DNA of 53,169 bases from Paludibacteraceae bacterium. GTDB taxonomy: Bacteria > Bacteroidota > Bacteroidia > Bacteroidales > Paludibacteraceae. Position numbers and translations under genes: made by a program. This document shows, piece after piece, positions 38,201 through 46,596 of this stretch. The DNA lies in the NCBI GenBank assembly GCA_024399575.1, contig JAKSNT010000003.1, positions 1-53,169 of the forward strand. Reading direction: 5' to 3'. Position 1 is the stretch's first letter. Each line of letters begins with the position of its first letter. Under the pieces are notes generated by a model that did no database searches, had not been told where the DNA came from, and saw only the letters and a list, made by a program, of their open reading frames with translations.

Positions 38201-41200
38201 TGTCGAATCAATTGCAGTGATGCTTGTCAATGCCGTGTCGCAAGTCACTTTACGGACAATGATATCATCAATAGCCAAAGGTTTGTCCTGACCGTCAGCA
38301 TGGTCGTTCTTCCAATAGAGTGCGAAATTGTAGATTCCGCCTCTACCTGTCATGTCAATGTATTGGCTGTAAGTGTTCCATCCGTCAGCCTCGGTTCCTG
38401 CACTGAGGTGTATTCTTCCAAACTCGTCAGGGTCCAGACCAATATATCCGTCAGGCCATACAACATCGGTGTACATACCACGACCTTCGCCTCCTGTAAG
38501 TTCCTCAGTTGCTGGAACGAGCATTACCCTACCGAAGTCGGCACTCTGCTCGCCACCTGTACATTTCCATCTGTATGTTATTGAATATTTCGCACTTTCA
38601 AACTCCATCGAACGATAAGCATACGTCTTGGTTTCGTACGATGGATGATATCCGTATGAATAACCTCTTGTCGAGTCTGTTATACACATAGAATGGTTGC
38701 CGGTTGATGTCTCAGCCACTTTCCATTTGTTGCATGGGTAAACGTATGTGCCGTCAACTATTGTCCAGAGTCTGTTCTCTGCCTCGTCCTCGAAGTTGCA
38801 GCTCCAAGGCAATGTTGCCACTGATGAGGTAGTTGTGAAATGTACCGTATCACTCCAGTCGCTGTACTGTCCTGGAGTTCCGCAGCCTTTCCTGACATAA
38901 AGGTCGTATTCAGTCATTGGCTCAAGCCCTGTGAGAATATATGATGTCTCACCTGGCAGTACCTGCACAAGATGTCCACTTGCAGCACTGAATCCTTTAT
39001 GACCATACATTATATCCCAGTTGGATGTCGTGGTGACGTTTACTCTTGCAGTTACATCCTTGACGCTATCTACTGTAGCCGAAATGCCTGCACATGCCGC
39101 CTTCTCGCGTATTTCTATGTCGTCAATGTTCGTTCCATCGCCCATATGACCTTCGAACACGAACATCACATGTTTCACGCCATTCAATGTTGCAGGTATG
39201 TCAAACTCATATTGATAGTATCCAATGTATGACTCTGCTGGCGATGACGAATAGTTCAAGTGTACGAAACCGAGTTCCGTCGCCCCTGCCAAACTGTTGG
39301 CTGTAGGTGTTGCATATACCCTGATGCCTGACTGGTCTGGCAGACCTGGGTAGTCAGTATCGTCTCGGTACATCCAGAATGATACTGTATATCCATTTGC
39401 GTTTGTAAGGTTCAATGCGCCTGTGGTCAGTGCAGCCTTGTCGTAGTTAGGACAATTTGCCATTGCTGAATAGCTGCTGCGATTGTGCGTGGTTGATGGG
39501 GAAAGCATCCATGCTCCCATACCGTCTATCGAACCTGTGCTCCAGCACATAGGCTCCCACAATCCGCTCTCGAAATCTTCAGTGTAAGGGAATACGCTCG
39601 TCGCATCGCATGGGGTGCTGAATGTTCCAGTGAATGGCAAGGCTTCTGACGAGTCGCTGCCGCATACCGTATAAATCTGTGCGCTTACCGAATATCTCTT
39701 TCCGCCTGCTACATTGCCTATCTTGTAACTTGGAGTCTGGGTCCTCACTGTCTCGTGTCTCACCTGTACTCCACCTTCGCTGAGGACATAATCTACAGTC
39801 CACTGTGTTCCAGTAACGGCATTCCAGCTGAGTGTGCATCCCGTAGCATCTGCAGTGCCTAATGACGGTCTCTCAGGAGCCTTGCACGATGGTGCCAGCT
39901 CTATGGTGACATTGTCAATCGCTGATGGGAAACCATGTTTCGACCTTCCCTCGAACATGATAAACACCTTTCCGCTCATCGGTATCTCGAACGTATATTT
40001 ATACCAGCCAGCCTGAGTCTCGACAGGTGGATTCTGCATACAACGGTTTATGAATCCGAGTTCTATGCCACCTGTTGTATCTCCTGGCGCATGTGTTGCC
40101 CATACAGCAATTCCTTCGCCATACATCAGCGATGGACTGGTGAGCGACACCCTTTTCATCCACATCGACACTTGGTATTTGCCCGCAGTGTCTATGTTCA
40201 AAGCCTGTGAAGCAATATATCCTCGTGTACCGCTGCGCCAAGGTTCGGCATCGTAACTGCCGAACTGGAGGCTTCGTGTACCGGAATATGACCCATCACT
40301 TGATGTCCTGAAAGGAGGCAGAGAATAATCTCCCGAAGGATTGTTCCAGAATCCTGTTACCCAGCATTGTGGCAAATTCGTATTCTCAAAACTCTCGATG
40401 TATGTCAAAGGATTGTTCCATGCGTCACAAAGAGTTTGGAATGATATCGCCTCAGACGTTTCGCTGCTGTCGTTGCCTGTACAAATTGCCTGAACCTGAA
40501 TATCGTAAGTCGTCTGTGGAGCAAGTCCGGTAATAGTATATGGATGCGTTGTTGCAGTCTGTTTTGTCACTGCCTGTGTGACGCTGTTCGTAATATAAAC
40601 GACATAATCACTTGCCGTGTGCGTCCAGTCCAATGTAGCACCTTCATCCGTGATGTTGCTAATTGTAAGACTTTCAGGTCTAACACAAGTTGGTATATTG
40701 ATTATCTCAACATTATCAATATATATTTTGTTGTTTGCAGCATTCTGTGCAAAGATACAGAGTGCGACAGGAGTACTCGTGACAGCTGTATTCGCAGTAT
40801 TCACCCTGATTTCCTTCCATCCCTCGCTGCCTAAGACTGTCTGATTGGTAATGAGAGATTCGCTTATATTACTTATTTCGCCAAATGCAGGTCCTTCGAT
40901 GAGACCAACACCGAAACTGGCAGAACTTGTAGGGTCACACGCCACCATGAACCTCAGTTCTATATTGTTTGCCGCCTCAGACACAGCAGGGAATATTATA
41001 TAAGCATCCGTAGCCCCAGATGCGTCAAGTTGCAACGATTTCCCACTTGTGCCCATTATCATGTTACTTGCCAATGTTGCATTGCTGATTGTAGCACAAC
41101 CCAACTGGCTACTACCAATTCCGTCAAAATTGTTTCTGTATGGCAAAGTCTTAGCCGAACATAAAGTAGTAAAATCAAATGTTACTATATCTGTCAATCC

Positions 41201-41944
41201 CGCACTTGCCGCATTGCAATCGCCCTGCAATGATACAGTATATTTTGTATTGGCAGCAAGCCCCGTCGCTGTGCACGAATTGCCCGTAACAGTGGCATTA
41301 CTCCACACTGTGTTTTGGCCTGCATCCTTCACCGTCACTGCTACACTTGAAGGCTGACTTCCGTCAGAGTCATAGCTCCACGACAGGTCAGCACTATTAA
41401 TGGTTATACTGCTTGCAGTAGCATCAACTATCGGTGCACAACTTGCAGCAGCAGCGATGACAATATTGTCTAACATCATTTGGACAAAAGACGTCCCTGT
41501 AGCACAAAAAACTTCGAATACTATCTGCACTGAACCACTATAAGAACTCAATGAATATTCAGCCTCTTCGTAGGAAGTTGATGTCGATGTAACTCCAATT
41601 GCAATCTGATTATCCGTTCCATTTTGTCTGACATATACATTGATCCTTGCAAAATTTTCTGTCAGATATTTAAATCTCAGTTTATATGCCCCATTAAGAA
41701 TCACAACAGGTGAAATCAATTTTGAAGGATTACCAGGGAATAGAGATTGTCCTATAATACAATGACTACCACCAACTCCTCCCCCATCCACAGTCCAAGA
41801 ATTATAAGGTGTAGTTGACCATCCTGTAGGCAACGAATACTGCGCTGTACCTTCAAAATCCTCGTTCAGCAATGTCTGTCCCATTGCCCCAACGCTTATT
41901 GTGACCATAAACAATAAGCATAATAGCACTTTAATATACTTCAT
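32249..41944 (-). CDS. giant modular T9SS cargo protein (3231 aa)
   Basis: ATG at 41944; Sec signal MKYIKVLLCLLFMVTISVGA with MGQ before the first domain. I count eleven anchor-J/MAM-like modules (TLLNEDFEG, LPYRNNFDG, LTYIESFEN, FPYTEDFES, LPWSCNFED, LPYEEGFET, TPYTENFEA, IPYVCDFEP, IPYVCGFDD, LPYVCDFEN, YPYIEDFES) alternating with FnIII-like domains. Then seven Cys-rich tail repeats (from DTICHGMPYISHGF to GTYTWNEQTYTKPGDY) in the same order as in the 3589-aa paralogue, and a type A T9SS sorting domain (VVPNPVNIGNMMYVYGE ... GIYYIRV ... GKVIVK). Predicted to be exported by T9SS to the cell surface, with an adhesin or binding role inferred. Its own promoter and terminator are present. It is separated from its two paralogues by the defence island. 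Confidence 0.88.
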   Translation of the reverse strand: MKYIKVLLCLLFMVTISVGAMGQTLLNEDFEGTAQYSLPTGWSTTPYNSWTVDGGGVGGSHCIIGQSLFPGNPSKLISPVVILNGAYKLRFKYLTENFARINVYVRQNGTDNQIAIGVTSTSTSYEEAEYSLSSYSGSVQIVFEVFCATGTSFVQMMLDNIVIAAAASCAPIVDATASSITINSADLSWSYDSDGSQPSSVAVTVKDAGQNTVWSNATVTGNSCTATGLAANTKYTVSLQGDCNAASAGLTDIVTFDFTTLCSAKTLPYRNNFDGIGSSQLGCATISNATLASNMIMGTSGKSLQLDASGATDAYIIFPAVSEAANNIELRFMVACDPTSSASFGVGLIEGPAFGEISNISESLITNQTVLGSEGWKEIRVNTANTAVTSTPVALCIFAQNAANNKIYIDNVEIINIPTCVRPESLTISNITDEGATLDWTHTASDYVVYITNSVTQAVTKQTATTHPYTITGLAPQTTYDIQVQAICTGNDSSETSEAISFQTLCDAWNNPLTYIESFENTNLPQCWVTGFWNNPSGDYSLPPFRTSSDGSYSGTRSLQFGSYDAEPWRSGTRGYIASQALNIDTAGKYQVSMWMKRVSLTSPSLMYGEGIAVWATHAPGDTTGGIELGFINRCMQNPPVETQAGWYKYTFEIPMSGKVFIMFEGRSKHGFPSAIDNVTIELAPSCKAPERPSLGTADATGCTLSWNAVTGTQWTVDYVLSEGGVQVRHETVRTQTPSYKIGNVAGGKRYSVSAQIYTVCGSDSSEALPFTGTFSTPCDATSVFPYTEDFESGLWEPMCWSTGSIDGMGAWMLSPSTTHNRSSYSAMANCPNYDKAALTTGALNLTNANGYTVSFWMYRDDTDYPGLPDQSGIRVYATPTANSLAGATELGFVHLNYSSSPAESYIGYYQYEFDIPATLNGVKHVMFVFEGHMGDGTNIDDIEIREKAACAGISATVDSVKDVTARVNVTTTSNWDIMYGHKGFSAASGHLVQVLPGETSYILTGLEPMTEYDLYVRKGCGTPGQYSDWSDTVHFTTTSSVATLPWSCNFEDEAENRLWTIVDGTYVYPCNKWKVAETSTGNHSMCITDSTRGYSYGYHPSYETKTYAYRSMEFESAKYSITYRWKCTGGEQSADFGRVMLVPATEELTGGEGRGMYTDVVWPDGYIGLDPDEFGRIHLSAGTEADGWNTYSQYIDMTGRGGIYNFALYWKNDHADGQDKPLAIDDIIVRKVTCDTALTSITAIDSTSATISIMNGTVQNFYYAISTTMSRTGDVFLGEENTRNKTVTGLTPNTLYYYSVKTICGANDTSDWTQIHSFRTSCLAYELPYEEGFETADALNCWKTLSGQSSVSSEAVHAGSGAAKVIGGSLVTPELNATSLANYVVTGWALSNNGQVNVTVGVALDPMDLPEPIDIVTIPRRNEWTQFSVSLASLTAGDHSGFEGARYVTFSVDGDNTVYFDDIKIAEESQCKSPSSVIVSYVMADSVNIAWTEMNEGVNRWVVKAEATDSSSVIIDTVTVNPTKVRGLDPETEYYISVASICGEGSISDFVGSMVKTPCELTGTPYTENFEAMAQDQIPHCWDNSLTVAALASNQRGHEEFKWGVYQYGGNKMIRMNNNWLEQGDVVINSPIIALAAGEAYSLSYDISHRAGCGDLKVSISTDGGETFNQIGISQHEVSQGYDEYQPGEFKSEVIDLAQYAGENIMIQFKAVSNLGLGSIFIDNVEITSGLVCLTPKNVSVVNVGSHSGMLNWTPGGTETQWVVKAKAAGKQEIVRVVTSPAVTFSGLDPATTYKVTVASLCGISDTSAYSPAVDMKTTCDLMAIPYVCDFEPEEEYEASTTYDATVLTNHCWTAINTDNALHTITDDANYVAKGTQALLLESATVDTMYLLLPAMDGNTDSLKMTFRYRSEDEIAAGVIEVGYMADINNWTTWHTTKVLPLSMSYVNADADFVGAPAAARIGFKYLPGMYPNKKSAIDDIRVTKTRSCADIQDVTISGISEGVATINITDTVHTQWQYAYGEVGMADTANATLTQNTVLPLSGLTPSTEYEVYTRAYCSATEQSYWTRSVFKTASVPAMIPYVCGFDDAQENANWKFESEGGNVFVAGTDANALKSGSNGALYVSSNGAYTYNVNSQSSAVAYRRLTIPADGNYMIEYDWKCTGGEQISNSVYDYGRAYLLSDTISVELPESGNNDPRMIALDGGVPMVMSPNEWNHESLSVALDSGAYNLVFTWINDNGWGTPNYPLAINNVSIISEEDYCYAPSGLYYRNLGETAATVAWSAETGATYEYSCDGITGTTADDSVRMTGLLQNTTYTFMLRKSCSDGMSDWTTITFTTLNTEATLPYVCDFENAADAAGWTLVNGNEANKFTIGKIERAAGDSTTALFISDDGTRWYYGAGSATVYAYREFYLASGEYDYAYDWTANGELNADFGRAFIVSASENLVAGSNILVYGDLPSNYMSIDNGSKLIKNNNWSHVDGSVNIVYPGMYRMVFMWINDAGYINQKPLAVDNVSLRGMTCSKPVIAMDSLGADEVRIAVTNRNQSDSLVCKVSTVPGIANATRIDTVTGNQIVIDQLAQATQYYVYVSSYCGAGDESQADTLTFRTICGGIGTYPYIEDFESIAAGSESALEDNCWLIGRNNTTGNIAVTDNYTETYAGQKSLKMYASSSNSSDWQVAAIPVMNDPLAMFKIEFQYDFETRFSNSFHFGYLTDANDVSTFVTIDILTPTTTGYTAYSKQLSILPAVAKRLAFKTIGYNDAYVDNITLTQIVKGNEYHDTICHGMPYISHGFNVPAQNLNDGDNTLYRTNVGIGGNPDTLITAYVYVTPIIATYSSATICSGEPYTWDGGTIANPVTARYSYTYANRPGKCDSTIYLDLTVLPSSIESNDTICEGDNYQFGDTVLTTAGDYTMITTNSLGCPVTVTLHLAVVDSVVTIYDSICGTNYYDFDGELINTAGTYRHQTVGAHGCPLTKVLVLTVTDVNPILNVSFCRGGSVTVDLEGADTTINVPGTYHVTRWSSMGCTINYTIIATETAPKSEDVYAHACEGKPFSDYGAGGIIITKDTLITKTVKTSENCDSIVNFYVKFEPTTYDTVIAKIGPDGTYTWNEQTYTKPGDYTETLQSQYGCDSVVVLRLMAADGTENVTMFKVDVVPNPVNIGNMMYVYGEFDDEVTVEVMNNFGQTLSTFKADANPIAVEGIMSAGIYYIRVTNSEGDVSIGKVIVK

Positions 41945-42004
41945 AATTGTAAGATTATTTTCATTTTAACACCCACAAAGCCAAACTACCCCAATTTCGC
42001 ACTG

Positions 42005-42035
42005 CAAAGTTACAACATTTTTTTCACTCAACCAA
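42005..42035 (-). promoter_or_regulatory. promoter of the 3231-aa protein gene
   Basis: Minus-strand TAACTTTG (plus CAAAGTTA, 42005-42012), 20-base spacer, TTG (plus CAA, 42033-42035). Confidence 0.72.
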
Positions 42036-42050
42036 ATAAAAACCACAAAA

Positions 42051-42089
42051 AAGAGGCCATCCGACTATTTTCCCATCGAATGACCTCTT
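42051..42089 (-). terminator. terminator of the nqr operon
   Basis: AAGAGGCCATCCG (42051-42063) pairs with CGAATGACCTCTT (42077-42089) with two G-U pairs. On the minus strand the stem runs straight into CTCTTTTTTG. It lies 24 bases after the nqrF stop and close upstream of the next gene's promoter. Confidence 0.85.
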
Positions 42090-42113
42090 GTAAAAAAATC
42101 AAACTCTCCTTAA

Positions 42114-43382
42114 TTATTTTCCCCCGAAGTTATCGTACATTATCGACTGCTCGTCAACACCGAGCGAATCGAGCATCTTGACAACTGCAGCCGACATAGG
42201 ACCAGGACCGCACATATAGTACTCGATATCCTCTGGAGCCTCGTGGTCTTTCAGATAGGTATCGTACATTACGTTATGCACAAATCCGGCAGTATATTTC
42301 ACCCCAGCGGCATCTGCAGCAGGGTCTGGACGGTCCAAAGCAAGATGGAAATGGAAGTTTGGATACTCCTTCTCTATGCCGAGGAAGTCCTCCAAATAGA
42401 ACACCTCGTTCAGAGCCCTTGCGCCATAGAAATAGTGCATCTCGCGGTCTGTAGTATGCAGTGTCTTGGTCATGTGCATGATCTGAGCCCTCAGTGGAGC
42501 CATACCTGCACCTCCGCCGACCCATATCATCTCGTTCTTTGTATCGAAATGTGGATGGAAATCGCCATAAGGTCCGCTCATCAGCACCTTGTCGCCTGGC
42601 TTGAGCGAGAATATATACGAAGACGCAATACCTGGATTTACGTCCATGAAACCACTGCGGTCTGGTTTGAACGGTGGTGTTGCAATACGGACCGTCAGCA
42701 TGAATACATTGCCCTCGGCTGGATAGTTAGCCATTGAATATGCACGGATTGTAGGCTCCGTGTTGACACAGCGGAGGTTGAACATTCCGAACTTTTCCCA
42801 TGCGCCAAGGTATTCGTCAGTGATGAGTTCCTTGTCGTATTGCGAGTAACTGATGTCGAATGTAGGAATCTTGATCTGCGCATACGATCCTGGCAGGAAG
42901 TCCATCTTTGCACCCTCAGGCAACTGAACCTTGAACTCCTTGATGAATGTTGCCACATTCTTGTTGGAAATCACGGTGCACTCGTACTCCTTCACTCCGA
43001 GCACCGACTCTGGAACCTGCATCTGTATGTCGTTCTTCACTTTCACCTGACAGCCGAGACGCCAATGGTCCTTGACCTGTTTTCTGGTGAAATGCACTGT
43101 CTCGGTAGGCAATATCTCGCCACCGCCATCAATGACCTGGCATTTGCATTGCCCGCACGAACCCTTTCCGCCACAAGCCGATGGCAGGAAAGTACCGGCA
43201 TTAGCCATAGTGCTGAGCAACGACCCTCCGGCAGGGACGGTCATCTGTTTGTCGCCATTGAGCGTTATCGTGACATCACCCGATGCCACAAGGAATCGCT
43301 TTGCTATCAGCAGTATTACGACAAGCAGCAAAATCACTGCGAGGAACACTGCAAGACTGATTATGATTGCTGTACTGTTCAT
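42114..43382 (-). CDS. nqrF: Na+-translocating NADH:quinone reductase subunit F
   Basis: 422 aa. The electron-entry subunit that oxidises NADH. One N-terminal membrane helix (residues 5-30); a plant-type 2Fe-2S domain with ligands Cys70, Cys76, Cys79 and Cys111 (CGGKGSCGQC ... RLGC); an FAD domain with RAYSMANYP; and an NAD-binding domain with GGGAGMAPLR, YYMCGPGPM and the C-terminal DNFGGK. All cofactor motifs are intact and the length is typical. Last gene of the operon, 15 bases after nqrE, and followed by the terminator. Confidence 0.96.
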   Translation of the reverse strand: MNSTAIIISLAVFLAVILLLVVILLIAKRFLVASGDVTITLNGDKQMTVPAGGSLLSTMANAGTFLPSACGGKGSCGQCKCQVIDGGGEILPTETVHFTRKQVKDHWRLGCQVKVKNDIQMQVPESVLGVKEYECTVISNKNVATFIKEFKVQLPEGAKMDFLPGSYAQIKIPTFDISYSQYDKELITDEYLGAWEKFGMFNLRCVNTEPTIRAYSMANYPAEGNVFMLTVRIATPPFKPDRSGFMDVNPGIASSYIFSLKPGDKVLMSGPYGDFHPHFDTKNEMIWVGGGAGMAPLRAQIMHMTKTLHTTDREMHYFYGARALNEVFYLEDFLGIEKEYPNFHFHLALDRPDPAADAAGVKYTAGFVHNVMYDTYLKDHEAPEDIEYYMCGPGPMSAAVVKMLDSLGVDEQSIMYDNFGGK

Positions 43383-43397
43383 CTCTTTCTATGCTCC

Positions 43398-44030
43398 TTA
43401 AATTTTTAAACCCGAAAAACAGAGGAATGCCATTGCCATCAACCCCACAGTGATGAAGGTGATACCCAATCCCCTGAGCGCCTGTGGCACTTGGTTGTAT
43501 TCCATCTTCTCACGGATTGCCGCCAATCCCACGATTGAGAGCATCCAACCAATACCCGAACCTAATGCATAGAATATCACATCCACTATGTTGTTCAACG
43601 ACTTAGGGTCAGTTTCAGCCATCCCTGTCCTCTGCTGCATGAACAGGGCGCAACCCATGATTGCACAGTTCACTGCTATCAGAGGCAGAAATATTCCAAG
43701 AGAGGCATACAATGATGGCGAGAACTTCTCGACAAACATCTCGACCACCTGCACTATAGCCGCTATGACAGCTATGAAAAGTATAAAACTGAGATAACTC
43801 AAATCAACACCTTCGGCTATGGCACCAGCCTTCAGCACGTACGCGTCGAGCAGATAGTTTATCGGCAGCGTGATAATCAACACGAATGTCACGGCTATTC
43901 CGAGCATGAACGATGTCTTGACATTCTTCGATACTGCAAGATATGAGCACATTCCAAGGAAATATGCAAATATCATGTTGTCCACGAATATCGACCTGAA
44001 TAATAATGTTATTGCGTGTTCCATAATCAT
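43398..44030 (-). CDS. nqrE: Na+-translocating NADH:quinone reductase subunit E
   Basis: 210 aa (ATG 44030; [18 protein letters not shown] from ATG 44024 is an alternative). Six predicted membrane helices. [20 protein letters not shown] matches the NqrE/RnfA family; one of its conserved Cys residues takes part in the iron site shared with NqrD. It pairs with NqrD in the membrane to carry electrons inward. It overlaps nqrD by an ATGA. Confidence 0.95.
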   Translation of the reverse strand: MIMEHAITLLFRSIFVDNMIFAYFLGMCSYLAVSKNVKTSFMLGIAVTFVLIITLPINYLLDAYVLKAGAIAEGVDLSYLSFILFIAVIAAIVQVVEMFVEKFSPSLYASLGIFLPLIAVNCAIMGCALFMQQRTGMAETDPKSLNNIVDVIFYALGSGIGWMLSIVGLAAIREKMEYNQVPQALRGLGITFITVGLMAMAFLCFSGLKI

Positions 44031-44659
44031 TTATCCTGTAAATCCTTGTTAAACGACCTGTGTACCCAGATGACGCATGCCACGAGAATCAAAGCCATCG
44101 ATGGCATCATCATCATACCATTGTTCATATAGCAACCTCCGTTGTCAACATACCAGCTCTCAGGTATGACTCTGTAGCCCATCAACGAGCCTGAGCCAAG
44201 CAACTCGCGGAATATAGCCACAATGATGAGCACCATTGCATATCCACATCCGTTGCCGAGGCCATCGAGGAACGACTCCCAAGGCTTGTTCTGCATTGCG
44301 AATGCCTCCAATCGTCCCATCAATATGCAGTTCGTTATTATCAGTCCGATATATACAGACAACTGTACGCTGACGTCATACACAAATGCCTTGAGTACTT
44401 CTGACACCACAGTCACCAATGCAGCCACAACAACCAGCTGCACTATGATTCGGACTGACGTTGGAATGGTCTTTCTTATCAGCGATATCACCACATTCGA
44501 CAGGGCAACGATGATTGTCACCGACAAACCCATGATCAAAGCCGGTTTCAGTTCTGCCGTCACCGCCAGTGCCGAACAGATTCCGAGCACCTGTACCGCT
44601 ACAGGGTTGTTTTTGTTGAGCGGTCCTAAAAATGCGTTTTCCTTTATCTCAGCCATCAC
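44027..44659 (-). CDS. nqrD: Na+-translocating NADH:quinone reductase subunit D
   Basis: 210 aa. Hydrophobic, six helices. [17 protein letters not shown] is the NqrD/RnfE hallmark, with the conserved Cys in the first helix. It is an inverted-topology partner of NqrE. ATGA overlaps with both nqrC and nqrE indicate translational coupling. Confidence 0.95.
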   Translation of the reverse strand: MMAEIKENAFLGPLNKNNPVAVQVLGICSALAVTAELKPALIMGLSVTIIVALSNVVISLIRKTIPTSVRIIVQLVVVAALVTVVSEVLKAFVYDVSVQLSVYIGLIITNCILMGRLEAFAMQNKPWESFLDGLGNGCGYAMVLIIVAIFRELLGSGSLMGYRVIPESWYVDNGGCYMNNGMMMMPSMALILVACVIWVHRSFNKDLQDK

Positions 44660-45381
44660 TCGTTCCCTCCCTTGTTTTCTCTATTGTTAATAATGTATTG
44701 TTCGTAATTGTGCAGACTGTTGGCAAACATGCTCTCTACACCTTTCGAAGTGATTGTACCACCCGAAATTGCGTCAACCTGATCCTGCCCGTCAGCGGTA
44801 TCGCCTTTTTTCATGACGGCTATTGACCTCATTACACCCTCTTTCATGATTTCCTTGCCCGTGAACTGCTGGCGGAAACGTGGTGTCACGATGTTTGCAC
44901 CGAGACCAGGAGTCTCCGAATCATGACCGAAATAGACACCATACACAGTGTTGAGGTCGCTGTTGAGAGCCAGGTAGGCTCTGATGCCGCCCCACAATCC
45001 GGCACCAGTCATTGGCAAGACGTATTTCGTCTCGCCGCCGACCTCGGCAGTATATACTGCATATTCTCCCTCTTCCGGCTTCACATCGAAATCCTTCACC
45101 GGATCAAGTTCCTTTTTCACCTTGCCGAACTCGTCTATCAGGAAATATCCTGTGATTGTCTCAGCATAGACCTTGTCGGCATTTTCGTCTTCATAGATTT
45201 TCACCTCAGCATCGTTCTCGAATGTCGAAAGCGACATGAGTATCTGTTTCTTGGTGTCTAACCTCTTGTTGTCCTCCTGTCTTGTATGCAACACTCCGGA
45301 AGTAATCGAAAGCAGCAGCGATACGATGACTACAATGACAACCATATAGATTATGACGTAACTGTTTTTCTGTGTATTCAT
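44656..45381 (-). CDS. nqrC: Na+-translocating NADH:quinone reductase subunit C
   Basis: 241 aa. An N-terminal membrane anchor (YVIIYMVVIVVIVSLLLS) and a periplasmic domain carrying covalent FMN: the attachment motif is DAISGGTITS, where the Thr after SGG is the expected phosphoester residue (SGAT in many homologues). ETPGLGANI is the family's conserved block. ATGA overlap with nqrB and nqrD. The maturation flavin transferase (ApbE) is not in this window. Confidence 0.94.
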   Translation of the reverse strand: MNTQKNSYVIIYMVVIVVIVSLLLSITSGVLHTRQEDNKRLDTKKQILMSLSTFENDAEVKIYEDENADKVYAETITGYFLIDEFGKVKKELDPVKDFDVKPEEGEYAVYTAEVGGETKYVLPMTGAGLWGGIRAYLALNSDLNTVYGVYFGHDSETPGLGANIVTPRFRQQFTGKEIMKEGVMRSIAVMKKGDTADGQDQVDAISGGTITSKGVESMFANSLHNYEQYIINNRENKGGNE

Positions 45382-46580
45382 AACTTACTCCTTTTCATTC
45401 TTCGTTTTATATTGCTCTCTATCACGCACCAGTCGATGAGACATCCAAATATGTTCATCAGCAATATCGCGAGCATCATACCCTCGGCATATCCAGGGTT
45501 GAGCACACGGATGACTATTGCGAGCACACCTATCAGCAGACCATAAATCCATTTGCCAGTTTCAGTCCTTGCCGAAGTCACAGGATCGGTAGCCATAAAC
45601 ACGGCACCGAAAGCGAATCCGCCAAGCACGAGATGCATATACCATGGCAACATCGCCGCTGCATTGTCCTGAGGTCCCCAGGCATTGAAAGCCATTGCCG
45701 TCAGGGCACCACCGACGAATACCGACAGCATTGTCTTCCACGAAGCGACACCTGCGAAAAGCAGCAGTGCAGCTCCTATCAATATACATATCGTCGAAGT
45801 CTCGCCCACAGAACCTGGTATCCAGCCAATGAATGCATCCATGAACGAGAGGTCGTTTCCGAGAGTGTCGTGCAACTGCACTTCACCGCCCGTTGCCGTT
45901 GCCACCTGACCGAGAGGTGTTGCACCTGTAAATCCGTCAACAGCCTCACCGCCCTGCCACCAGAAAGCGTCTCTTGTCCTGACCCATACCTTGTCGCCCG
46001 ACATTTTCGAAGGGTACGAGAAGAAAAGGAATGCTCTTGTCACAAGTGCCACATTGAATATATTGTATCCCGTTCCTCCGAATACCTCCTTGGCAAATAC
46101 CACTGCAAAAGCGGTTGCCACTGCAATCATCCACAAAGGGGTGTCAATTGGCACTATGAGAGGTATGATGAAACCAGTGACGAGGAATCCCTCCTGAATC
46201 TCCTCTTTCTTCCATTGAGCCACCGTGAACTCTATGGCGAGTCCCACAACATACGATACAATGAGTATAGGCAGTACGGCGAGCAGTCCGAACGCAAACT
46301 GCATCCAGAATCCCGCTTCGACGCCTATTGCATTGAAATGCTGATAACCTGCATTCCACATTCCGAACAACATACATGGCACGAGTGCGACCACCACCAT
46401 GATCATCGTTCTCTTCGAATCGTTCACATCGTGTATGTGCACTCCTCCAGCCTTAGCCGTGTCGTTCGGTATCAGCATGAATGATTTGAATCCGTCATAC
46501 AACGAATGCAATGCCGACAACCGACCCCCTTCCGAGAATGTCGGCTCTAACCTGTCGAACATGTTTGTAATGAAATTCAT
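45378..46580 (-). CDS. nqrB: Na+-translocating NADH:quinone reductase subunit B
   Basis: 400 aa. The main Na+-channel subunit with about ten membrane helices; it carries covalent FMN on the Thr of VDGFTGATPLG and binds riboflavin and quinone. GYNIFNVALVTRAFLFFSYP and FMATDPVTSARTETGKW are family blocks. 16 bases after nqrA, ATGA overlap with nqrC. Confidence 0.95.
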   Translation of the reverse strand: MNFITNMFDRLEPTFSEGGRLSALHSLYDGFKSFMLIPNDTAKAGGVHIHDVNDSKRTMIMVVVALVPCMLFGMWNAGYQHFNAIGVEAGFWMQFAFGLLAVLPILIVSYVVGLAIEFTVAQWKKEEIQEGFLVTGFIIPLIVPIDTPLWMIAVATAFAVVFAKEVFGGTGYNIFNVALVTRAFLFFSYPSKMSGDKVWVRTRDAFWWQGGEAVDGFTGATPLGQVATATGGEVQLHDTLGNDLSFMDAFIGWIPGSVGETSTICILIGAALLLFAGVASWKTMLSVFVGGALTAMAFNAWGPQDNAAAMLPWYMHLVLGGFAFGAVFMATDPVTSARTETGKWIYGLLIGVLAIVIRVLNPGYAEGMMLAILLMNIFGCLIDWCVIESNIKRRMKRSKL

Positions 46581-46596
46581 ATCTTTGTCTCTGTTT

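Noticed and set aside
45633-46484. 283-codon plus-strand frame across nqrB
   Set aside because: Antisense shadow of a clear membrane protein gene; the translation is rich in Cys, His and Arg without domain logic. The same applies to long antisense frames across nqrA, nqrF and the adhesins.
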